Shown here piece after piece: positions 48,450 to 60,000 of a stretch of DNA of 64,000 nucleotides (within the stretch, counting starts at the first letter, position 1; every line of letters starts with the position of its first letter). This DNA comes from Nematostella vectensis (taxonomy: Eukaryota > Cnidaria > Anthozoa > Actiniaria > Edwardsiidae), in the NCBI RefSeq assembly GCF_932526225.1, contig NC_064046.1, positions 3,844,001-3,908,000 of the forward strand, written 5' to 3'. The notes under the pieces were generated by a model, which worked only from the letters and a program-made list of their open reading frames with translations, ran no database searches and was not told where the DNA came from. The position numbers were made by a program, and so were the translations under genes.

Positions 48450-49766
48450 GAAATCTGCAAAGTTACGCAATGCCTTAAGAACCTTTGCGCCATAGTCGAT
48501 ACTTTTTCAGTGGTTACCTGAACCGTCCCGTAAATATGATTGGGGTTGTCATAAATCTGATAGGCTATTGGTTACTAACGCTTTCTCACCCATCAATTAA
48601 CAAATCTTGACCATATAGACGAAAATTTCAACAATGCTACAATAAGACAACAGATATTTACCAGTAATTATAAGTAATAATTAGTCCCACGCGGGTCAAG
48701 CTATATAAAGAGAAAGACGCCTAGGGTCCTTAAAAATGAAAACAGCCTTAAAAGAAAAATAGCCTTATAACTCGGCATACGGTCGGCTCTGTCACTCTCG
48801 ATCAGCAATGTGCTTTGTCTTTTATTCTCGACCCAGTATTATTTCCAGCCCCCCTCCCCCCTTTCCATCTTCTGAGCTAGCCTTTGCAACACGGTACAAA
48901 GCCTCGACGCTGGAAAAGCCCCCAGTGTTTGGGGGTGTATAGTATATCCTTCTCAGTCCCACCCCCATCGGAGTGCTCGGAATTCTCTATGTAAACTCTC
49001 CAGACACAACAAGCAAATCTACAACGTACACCTCTACATAAACGATAAAAATAAAAAAATAAAAAAACCGTTTCCAACAACCTGTAAGACTGCAACCCAT
49101 AGCCCATAGTCTCGATCCACACAGTTTGGAACTTTAGTGCCTTCAAGTCATACCAGAATCCCGTCGAAACACATATTGCTCAGCCCTTTCTTTTACAACT
49201 TTTCCAATTTATTGTCAACAATTTTTTTTTCTTTCTCTTTGTGTGAAGTAATACACGTATTAGCATAAAAAACACCGATACCATACAACAAAAACTTGTA
49301 GCAGATATAGAGGTGCAAACGAAAAAAAAATGGAGAACAGTCTTACTGCAATGATTACCAGCGTGGAAAAGCTTACTACAATAGCAAGAGAAAACATTGT
49401 TACGCCGCAAAATGTAATAACTAACGCTAAATGTACACCTAACGCTAAATGTAATAACTTTCAACTTTCAAATAATGACTATAAACCTATAAACTACAAC
49501 TAAGAAAATAGACCCTAGCATGCAGTGACCAACTGTCGTAGTAGTCCATCTCGAATCGACGGTTGGTCTCGGTCTCTCCAAACACTTGGCAGTGGGAGAT
49601 GGCGAATCCTCCCTAGATCATGGTCTGAACAGCTGCGATACTGTGCGGTTTTGATTGTAAAATATATTTTTTATATAATATTTTATTTATCTATCTCATG
49701 AAAACTAGTATTATTAGGTAACTACAAATTCCCTCGTTTTAGTTGTATCCGGTTTTTCTGTTTCAG
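48450..49766. other. Intergenic stretch without a supported gene
   Basis: AT-rich DNA with poly(A)/poly(T) runs. Minus-strand frames of about 90 codons (48877-49146 and 49180-49464) have no known domain. The signal-peptide exon of the LamG gene may lie here, but I could not identify it with confidence. Confidence 0.4.
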
Positions 49767-49794
49767 CTCACACTAAAAAGTGCATTCGTAAAAG
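49767..49794 (+). CDS. Possible 28-nt mini-exon of the LamG-D8C-PAN gene
   Basis: CTGTTTCAG precedes and GTGAGT follows this segment. Read in phase 0 it gives LTLKSAFVK plus one base and joins in frame to the exon at 51005 (Lys-Ala-Met-Pro-Ser-Pro-Val-Ala). Good splice sites and phase support it, but a real upstream exon with a signal peptide has not been found. Confidence 0.35.
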
Positions 49795-49804
49795 GTGAGT
49801 TTAA

Positions 49805-49840
<36 letters not shown>

Positions 49841-50129
49841 TATTATTGTTATTATTATTAAAGGGGTAAACATTGGGTATATTGTTTGCATCACAGGGGA
49901 AAGTAAAACACACAGAAATAGTACACTAAACAGAATAACCGAATGACATTTCAGTGTCTAACAATAAAACATTTCAGTCTATTACAAAACTAAGCGTTTT
50001 ATTTGAATTGGCCATTCTTTTCACACATGTTGGATACATATTTTTCGCACTCAAGTCCCTAGATCCCTGAAGTCGGAACAGCCACTATATATGAAATGTG
50101 AAACTTTCATGTTCTAATTGTTTTCATGA

Positions 50130-50255
50130 CTAATCGGCGACGATGACCAAACTTTTCGCGCTCTTGTTTTTTTAGCAATGCCGTGGCCTGTTGCTTTGTA
50201 CAACTTATCTTTTCCAGTGTTCGAGGATATGAGTGGAAACGGGATTTTAGCTATG
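50130..50255 (+). pseudogene. Decayed duplicate of the LamG exon start with its acceptor
   Basis: The segment repeats 50975-51080: a TTTTTTTAGCAATGCCGT acceptor, then codons for [19 protein letters not shown]. It has a 6-base loss and runs into TAG at 50252-50254. The original reads [20 protein letters not shown]. It lies about 0.8 kb upstream of the true exon. Confidence 0.85.
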
Positions 50256-50620
50256 TAGGGAAGTCTTCCCTGGTCTATGTGAAAGACTTTTTAAAGTCTT
50301 TTTAAAGATTTTTTAGAGGCCTAAAAGGCCTCTATCTCGCGGGTAATTTGTTTTCACAAATTCGTTCAAAATGTAACCCGTTTAGTAGCCACTTTAAGCG
50401 TGCGATCGATCTGATCTTTGACCAATATAATCACAAATACTTCTTATTTGCAAATTCTGAAATAAAAAGTAGATATTAACACGACGCACGTGCAAATGAA
50501 ATCGCAGTTTTGGGGGTTTGGTACAAAATATAAAAAACTGTAGATGCAAACCACTCCTTTTTGTGTAACTATATGAGGTCAGTGCCACTTGCTGTTTTAT
50601 ATGACAAGCGGACAACCGAA

Positions 50621-50751
50621 TACCCTGGGTACCAGAGCCTCCAGACTTCTCTTGCCCTGACGCTCAGCTCAGCGAAGCGCTTCGTTTGTCGCGGCATTTT
50701 GGCTAGGCGTCACTGTACGAGAGAAGTCTGGAGGCTCTGGTACCCAGGGTA
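50621..50751. mobile_element. 131-bp foldback MITE with 9-bp target duplication
   Basis: It starts TACCCTGGGTACCAGAGCCT and ends with the exact complement; arms extend through CCAGACTTCTC. Flanks are ACAACCGAA (50612-50620) and ACAACAGAA (50752-50760), a 9-bp duplication with one mismatch, as expected for Mutator-like elements. Confidence 0.9.
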
Positions 50752-51004
50752 ACAACAGAATCGATTCCTTGGAAATATGGAAGAGTAAATTTCAAAATTG
50801 ACACTGGCTTTTTTCGAGAGGCCTTAAAACAAAGAAGTCTTTGAAAAGATAAGAATGGCAAATCGGATGATTAATTCAAAATAGCGAATGTTATTGAAAC
50901 TCTTTGAAAATCCAAGTACAGATGACTTATCCGACTACTTCTATTGGTCTTCATTCCTTAATGCTATTCACATTCCGCGCTCTTTTTGTGTTTTTTTTTT
51001 TTAG

Positions 51005-54000
51005 CAATGCCGTCGCCTGTTGCTTTGTACACCTTCTCTTTGCCAGACTTGTTCGAGGATATGAGTGGAAATGGGGTTAAGCTCGAAAACGGTGGCCAAT
51101 ATCAATTGACTGAGGGACCAACTGGTGATAAAGATGGCGCCGTTCTGTTTTTGGGGACAGACGAATCACTCAAAATACTTAATAGAAATGACAAAACAGA
51201 CACAAGGTATGTATCATGTTGGCTTCCCCCGTCGGTCTGCATTTTTCTAAAAGAATTAAAACGTAAATGTTTTCTTGACTAGTGTGCGGTAGCTACTAAG
51301 TCATCTCCTTTATGAAGTAACATTTTGAATATGCCCGCCAAGTTTTCAAGGAAAACGGTTACTCCCGGAAAAACAATCGCAGCAAAGCACGAATAAAACC
51401 TCGAAGCTCTAATAATAAAAGACTTGATGCCATTCAAAATAATTACAATCAGAACCATGTTCAGGACAACAAGAAATAGAGTACGATAAGCAGTTCCGTA
51501 TCACTTCATGTTTAAATGCTGCTGCTTTTTTGCGGAGGCCGCAATGCTCATGATTTTTTCTAAAACAAATGCAAATTTACTTATGCTAATATGCACAGAA
51601 AAGACTATATATTTCTTTTTTTATTATTTATATGACTTTTTATGTGAGCACTTAGTGGGAGTAGTTCCGTTAAGTTCCTAAAAGTAGCAGTTCCTAAAAA
51701 AATCGGTCATTTGGTACGATTTAAAATCGTCAATGGGCTTTCGCTCGCGTGTCGCTCACAAATCCATATTGCGAGGAACGAAACGGTTTGATATAAAACA
51801 TCCAAAATAAATTTGGTACAAAGATAGTATTTTACGAGTAGAACAAGACTAGATATGGCACCAACGCAAAAAATCAGATTTGATAGCGTTAAGGTCTCGG
51901 TAAAGGTAAACGACGTGTTCGCGGAAAAAAATATTGTCGCGCCGCAATTTTCACTACATGTACAAACTATACATCAAATAAAAGATAAAAGATTGAATTA
52001 TCTCCTGCAAGTTTTATTTTTGCAATAGCTAATTCCGTGTTTAAGTTTTGAGGCCTCAAACTCAAAAGTACGGAGTTTACTCTAGAGCGTAATGCACCTT
52101 CGCGTTATTGCGCATGCACTTCCACGTAATTGCATCTCAATGACAGATAAATGATCTACCAAAGTGTGTGAGGACTTATTGTTATTTGACACTGTCAACA
52201 AAATATCACGAATCAAAGTTGGAACTCTCATTTCTGGCGAAATTTGGACACGAAAAGTGCTATAAAAGCGATCTTCAGTCGAAAATCGAAAATTGCTCAC
52301 ACACTTTATGACGTGGCATAATTATCTATCAGATCCCGAAAATTTGAAGGCGATATCTTGAAATACGTCGCGAGGTTACGCCCGACAAAATCGAGTTCTC
52401 GCCCCAAAATAATACGCTAGAAAAGTTAAAGATTTGGCGTGAATTTACCATCAACAGGTCACGGGAAACAGCAAGGCCCATTTTAGCCGTCTTAGAATGC
52501 GATTTATGGAAAAAATGTTTTGGCAAAAATAAAGTTGAAGAACTTATTGATACAGGTTTTGCAAAAATCACAAAAACAAACAGTGGTGTCAAATTAACCT
52601 TTACCAAGGGGGTATTTTCAAAATGGCGGCCATCTTGGGCTGGAAAAGAAAGTCTTTGTAGGTATAAAATAGCTATTATAGCTAATGCAAGCCCCATATT
52701 CAGCAAGATTATAGCGATAGATGGGTAGAACAAGATAGGATATGGTATTAACACCAAATATCATTTTAAGCGTTGTTATTTGGTATTTCAAAATGGCGGC
52801 CATTTTGAACTGGAAGTGAAATTGTTATTCAGCATAAAATATTTGTCCCAGGCATCTCACGCGCTATGTTTAAATGGACTATATAACCCGATGCCCATAA
52901 CAAGACTGGAGGTAACACCAATCCTGATATTTTGTTTTTGTTTTAGGTCTTTTTTTAAACGGCAGCCATTTAAACCAGAAATGAAATTGTCGTTTAGCAA
53001 AAAACTTATCTAATTCTATGATATGCTTGCAAGGTAACTTTTGTAAAAAGCCTCAACATTGAACCGGAAGTGGAAAGCTAGAATGCAAAATGATTGATAA
53101 TTAATAAAACTATTGTAAAGTTTCTCTAATTGTCTACGGTTCCGTAATATAGTTAGTTATTCTATTAAAGAGTTACCACGCACATACAGCGGAGTCACGC
53201 CAGTTGACGTAAACACATCTAAAGCCCAAATCCCAGCTGCAGTAACCGTCTCAGTAACACCAGATGAAAAAGCCTTTAATGTGGATTGAAAAATGAGCTA
53301 TCTTGGCTACAGTCCACCAATGATATCGTTGTTAAAGAGGAAAGTATCCAGGGCAGCATTCCATTCCCATCAGCCGTAGTGTACTCCTCCTTCATCAACT
53401 GCGATATCCGCCATCTTTACCCCTTTTTCCAGACCAGGAGAAGTCAGTAGCAATGATCAAGCTGTAGATGAAGCTGCCAATTTGCGGTGCGCTCTGCCTT
53501 TACAAATCGCCGCAATATGTCTATCATGTCCATGTATTGCAGCCACAACGCTGCTGTGCTACTTGAATTCCGAATCTTGCTTGAACCACTACTGGCGCGC
53601 TCTCGGATTTCATCGAGAACTCTTGAATGACAGACTTCGTCCACTGACGAGGGCCAGATTCTCTGTTTCACGAACATTTCTGGCTGCTGGCCCTCTCTGA
53701 GGCTATAATGCGAATAAACAAAAAAAAAGTCGAAATCTAATTAATGAGACTGAAACAAACTTAAATATACTATACTGTTCTGATTTGGGGCCGTGCTAGG
53801 CGTTTTGACGTTTCAGTAAAAATCTAGTATTAGTTAACCTATTAGCTCCTCTGATGGGATTGCCAACGATGGCCTCGTCAGGAGCAAAGGTTATCTCGGC
53901 TGGTGAATAACTGGACGCTGGAATTAAATAGAACTTGTTAACTATAAAATCAAATGTAAAATGAAGATCTTAGCATACTTACCTATGCATTCATTCTGCG

Positions 54001-57000
54001 TCACCAAAGGAACGCCAAGCTGATCGGTTGAGCAATGCTCATCATGGCTGTGAGTCTGAGGACCTCTCAGTTCATCGGAACCGTGTTCATCTTGAATAGG
54101 CATCTGCCCCATATCTGATTGCACTTCTGTAACAAAAAGATAATAAGATAACCTCAGTGCTGAGTGTGCTAAACTGCTAGGGTAACTAATTTCCTACCTT
54201 GAGCTGATTGTTGACTTTGCGGGAGCGGTACGTCGAGGGTGGACGAGTACAGAATGGCGTTCAAGGCTGCGTCAATGATCATATGAGCGCGGACTGCCCG
54301 TGATGTCGCCTTCCCGCTCAAGATGTGATCCACAGCATTGGGGGCGTAAATGAGCTCCAACAACTCGCGCAATCCAGAATCTGCCATCAAATGACCAATG
54401 GAGCCGAGGAAACTCATCTGAGCATGAAAGGCACCCAACCGCACGATGATATTTCGAATATCACTGCTTGACGGCTCGGACTGTATGATATTAAAAGCCT
54501 TCCACCATAGAGGCTGGTCAAACGTTATGATAGGACTGCGCATTTCATGTTGCTGTGCATGCTGGGCGACGTACTTTAAGGTACGACTGTCCTTGATGGT
54601 CTCCTTCGTGAACAAATTGCATAACTCCGGCCCAACTAGGTCGAGGAATATCAAACAATATAGAGGTTTTCCAAAGGAGGTCGAGCTGCGCAGAGGGATC
54701 TCGGACTTTGTGAATAACGATGTTGTTGTAAGTAGTGTTAACTTCTTGGAATTGCTGCTCGGGAAAATAATGGAGCGCTACTTTTTCTGCCTCGGAGATT
54801 TCTTGAGCATTTACGTTCCGCCTTGGAATGGGTCTGTTCTCGCTAGTACCAGAAGTGACCCTCGCAATTATGCCCATCCCATGGAAAGTGTTTTTTCCAT
54901 CTAAAGAGCACACATTGTGGTCGACGTTATCCGCAATGTATTGGATAATTTTCCCATCCTGCGCTGTTCCTCTTTTAACAGCTGCGCTTCGGTTGAATAC
55001 TTGAACTTGATTGTAGGAAGAACAAAATCCAAGGCTATTCAGAGTGTCGATTAGAAAGAAGCAACCGAATCAGAAACTAAAAACGGTCAGGGGGTACTTC
55101 AAAAAAAATAAAATAATAAAAATACCTTTTTAACGAGTAAAATCGCTAGAATTGATGAAAAGGCATTATATAAATATGGTTTCCTGAATTATTTTATTAA
55201 TTGTAGCAACTTCTGTAATTTGTGTGGATCCTAGACTAATGTCTGATTAGAATCCCTTGTCTGGTTTCTGGTTTTAGACGCTTACAAATTTCTATGCAAT
55301 CACAAGAAAATAGCAATAATATGCATTTCTAAAACGGTTCTATACCGATTTAGCGCTTAGTTATTGCTAAGTTTCAAACAGCAATCGTCTACTTTTGTAC
55401 TTTTTGGCGCCGACATAATGAATGCTGTGAACGGTGAAGACCAGTCAAGTGGAAGTCACGCTTGGATTTCGCGCTTCGAAGTCATGCTAGCTACATCAAC
55501 TACAGTGACTGCGCTTCAGTTACGGAGACATAAATATAAACTGGACTAAAATTGACCGGGATAAAATCAAATCATCCGAAATAAGGGGATTTCTTTCTTT
55601 ATGAGATCTGCATAATTTTTTGGACCAGTTATTGATCTTTTCAAACAAAAATAAATAAAAATAATAAAGAAAGAAAATATAAATAAAGAAAAATGTTCCT
55701 ACCAGCTCCAAATCCAAATGTGCAGGATCGCCTTTTGAATATTTCACGCTAGTGATGACTATAATAGAAATTTTGCCTAAATCCGCTAAATAGCACAAAA
55801 ATCGCTGTAAAAAATTTTTTTGACGTATTTCCAGCCCTACTCTGTAATTCTATGCAGAAAATAGGTAATTTTGATTTTTTTTTTTGTTATTAACAATTAC
55901 CCCCCCCCCTCTCCCTTGCTATTAGGTTCTGTTTCAGTTCTGATTCGGTTCTGTTTAGGTTCTAAGAAATTTTAGGTTCTAGGATCACCGCGGTATGCAA
56001 TAAGGAGAGTTTGAATGAGATTTGTTGCACCTCTTAGTTTTCACAACACTCGTATTTTTCTGAGATGGAGAGCGACGAAGACATGTCCGAACTGACAGAG
56101 AATACGTTTTTGCAAGCCGAAAAGTTTCTTCCGGATTTCGATCTTGTCGGAACGATCCTTGGAAAAACAAGCCGTTATATTACAATTCTAAATGAAGAAG
56201 AAGTTGAAAAGAAAAAAACGACAGGATTCCGGAGAACACGAAAACCAACACGGTGTGGGCTGTTCGTACCTGGCAAGAGCGGGCAGAAGAGAGGAATTGG
56301 GGCCAGAGCTGTGGCAGGATCGGATAGTTTCGTATGTTTCGATAATATCAAAGGTGTTCGATTGTAGGGTTCATGAAGTAATGAGAGAGGATGTTTGTAA
56401 GGTTGATAAAGTCATAAAGAGCGAAGGCGAAAGTGGCAATAAATCCCTAAAAAGGCCTGCAGATGTAAAAAAAATAATAATTGAAGTTTGTTATGTTTAT
56501 GGTCCAATAGATTTTGGATAATTGTAAAGTTAAGTGCCATATGGTTGGGTTTTGATATTCAGCATGGAAGAGTGCAGGTAGTGAATTGATTTAATTGCTC
56601 ATTATAAATGCAAGGGATGTATACGAGCTTCCCCGGGATGTATCTATATACATCCCTTGCATTTATAATGAGCTATTCAATTCAATTCAACTGTTCCCTG
56701 CTGAATATCAAAACCCTCCCCGGGCTCTTAACTACTTGCCTATTAATGAGGTTTGTACGTGAAATAAAGCCTTACAGAAAACAATGGAAACCGTGTCAAT
56801 CATTAAGTAAATATAAAATAATATTTTATCGCGCGCTAAATAATATCAAGAGGTTGTCTTTAAAATGAACTTATTTATCCCGCCGATTTACTGAAATTAA
56901 AGACATAATAAAAATTGGTGGTGGTGGGGGGGGGGGGGGGGCGATACAAAAACATAAAGAAAACGATGGGGGCACAGCCACGCCCCTACTGGTCATTACC

Positions 57001-60000
57001 TTATAATTTTTTAAAATATTGCGGGGGGACGTGCCCCCAGTGCCCTACCCCCTATTACGGCCCTGCAAACGGAAACATCGCATCACGCCATGAAAAACCC
57101 ATACAAATTAACAACATTCTTTCTTTTTAGCATTCGTATCATGATTTTTGGACATTTTTTAAAAAGGAGGTAATGTTTTTACCTGACGTTTGTGACGCGG
57201 CTCAGTTCAATGTGCAGTAAACGCTTCTCATTTTCATATGAAGAAAATGTTGTCGTTTCAGGGGTCTGGTACCGAGGACTCTTAGTTTCTTTTCAGAGAC
57301 TTTCTCCAGTGACTAAAGATGGTCACAGTTTTTCTCTTTTGAATACAAGTCATGAAGTTTGCGAAGCACCTGAGGTACGGTAGCCTTAAAAATGACAAGA
57401 ATCATGCAGGTTTTCCAAATAAGGAATATATTTGTTTTCTTATATTAAAGCGACCGCGTCTTGGAAAAACGACAATTTTTGGCTAAATTTTCTTGATATG
57501 AGAAACAATTACGAAAACCGCTTCGAAATAATGAAATAAGCAACAAACCATTGGATTTTAAAGGCTAGATTTATATCCCTGGAAAGGTTAATAGTTTTGT
57601 ATTATAGTTTTGGATTGATCAAATCTACAATATTCGAGGCAAAAAGATAAAAACAAATGCTGAGTGATACAGAACTAGGACTGCTCCGGAACTGGTTATC
57701 GAAAAGTATGGACATAGAAGCTTGACTGATGTAGAGAGTAGGTATTCTCAGACCGGGCGTGAGGCGTTAAGTATTGTGTAGGCATAACATTTTAGTATGT
57801 AATTGCTAGGCAACAAGTTAATTTAGGCTAGTTACTGATCATAAGCCTTTGACACACATATTTAACATCTACAATATTCGAGGCAAAAAGATAAAACAAA
57901 TTCTGAGAAATACGGAACTATAACTGCTACGAAACTACATACAATGCTGTATATTATCGTTAAGGGTAAATCAATATATATCTGTTCAGGACGGAAAAAG
58001 GTGAAAACCCCTACCTTTACCGTCCCCAGATATATCGTAAAAAAAAATAATAAAAAATCACGATACACGATACGATTTGTTCATTGCCGAGTTTTAACCG
58101 TTGAATATTCAGCATTTGTGATTGTAGTAGCTACATGTTGCTAGCCTATTCTTAATCATTTCTTTTTTCTTGTTACTAAAGGTGACCATATTGGATAATA
58201 AATGTCAACCAAAATTTGTTTTTTTGTTTTTTTAAGTACGCCAAAGAAAAATTACCTTTGTTCTAAACAGGGTATGCAAATTGGCGTTGTTGTCAGTAAC
58301 AGGGTTTTGTTTTAATTTATTTTTTTTTGTCGTAAGGGCTACAGACATTTGCATGTACCCCTATACCCAAACCTGAGCTGAGAGCCACCCCCCTCCTTAG
58401 GGGACTATTGCAAGAAATTTAATCAACTCGAATAACCGATTAAACAATATTACTAGCTGGATATAACTATCCCCGATCGTAGTATCTTCATAGGGTTAAG
58501 ACATATTATTCCATTATGACACTTTGTTACCTTAACTATTCCATCACTGTGCTTCTCTCTACCCCTCCTCGTAATATAGGTATTCCATCACGATACTTCT
58601 GTGGATACGGCAGGAGTCATCGGGGCCAATCTTTCAGTATGACAAAGACAGCTTGAATGGGGTACATTTCTGGTACAGAACACCGACCCAATTGTACCTC
58701 CAGATACCAGAGCGCGGCACGGGTAAAAAATACGGCGCTTTGACATACAGCAACCTCCCTACCAAAACCTGGCACCATGTGGGGTTCACATATGACTACT
58801 CCACTGGTCTGCAAAGGCTCTACGTAAATGGCACTATGGTGGCAGAGAGCAATGTTGGCAATCATGAAATTGCTACCAATTATGAGGTAAGAGCCCTACT
58901 ATATTCCTATTTCTAAGATTAATACGTTTTCCGAAAATTAAAAATCATCATATATAATTTGTTGTTTACCTACCTCTATATAAAACCTTTTTAATATGTT
59001 ATAAAAAACGGAGGGAGGGAGGGAGGGAGGGAGGGAGGGAGGGAGGGAGGGAGGGAGGGAGGGAGGGAGGGAGGGAGGGAGGGAGGGAGGGAGGGAGGGA
59101 GGGAGGGAGGGAGGGAGGGAGGGAGGGAGGGAGGGAGGGAGGAAGGGAGGGAGGGAGGGAGGGAGGGAGGGAGGGAGAGCCCTACTATATTCCTATTTCT
59201 AAGATTAATACGTTTTCAGAAAATTAAAAATCATCATATATAATTTGTTGTTTACCTACCTCTATATAAAACCTTTTTAATATGTTATAAAAAACGATTG
59301 ATTGATGGACGGAGGGAGGGGGAGGGGGGGAGGGTTGGTTGGTTGGTTGGTTGGTTGGTTGGTTGGTTGGTTGGTTGGTTGGTTGGTTGGTTGGTTGGTT
59401 GGTTGGTTGATATTTCTTTTATTTCACAGATGTACTTCGCGAAAAGCTACGGTCTGAAATTGACATCATCAAGTGGATACACATTAAGAGCCCGCATGAA
59501 TTGTTTCCAAATATACGACCAAGCCCTCAGCCCTGACCATGTGAAGGCAGCAAGAGATAGGTGCACTAGAAAAGGTAACTTAATATTCATTCGGTGTTCA
59601 TTCGGTGTATACTACAGTGGCTTGGGGCTTAAATTCTCTTAAATGCGAAATTTAAAGGCAATTTTACAGTTCATGCGACGCTATGTTATCTGGCCAATAA
59701 ATGGGCGGCATTTTAAAGGAGGTTGTAGAAGAATATGAAATTAGGAATGCTTAATGCTTAGGCATTCCAAGGTATGTTCTTTTGGATTAAAACGAAATGT
59801 TGGGACACATGAAAATCATTCAAGTTTGGGTGCACATATTCTCACTCCCTTATTTTTCTTATAAACGCAATGCAGAGTATTATTATTTTCTTTTCTTTCG
59901 ATGGGAGGGGGGAGGGTACTCCTTGTGTCATATTCTCAACTTTTCCTATGCGGATAACCTTTTATATTTTCTCCTTAGAATTGTTCATGCAGTGTTTCAA

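Noticed and set aside
48877-49464. Two minus-strand frames of about 90 codons before the LamG gene
   Set aside because: No recognisable domain, no splice partners, and composition like the surrounding AT-rich DNA.
59298-59429. Trp-Leu-Val-Gly repeat protein
   Set aside because: Encoded by the (GGTT)n intron microsatellite before the acceptor at 59429.
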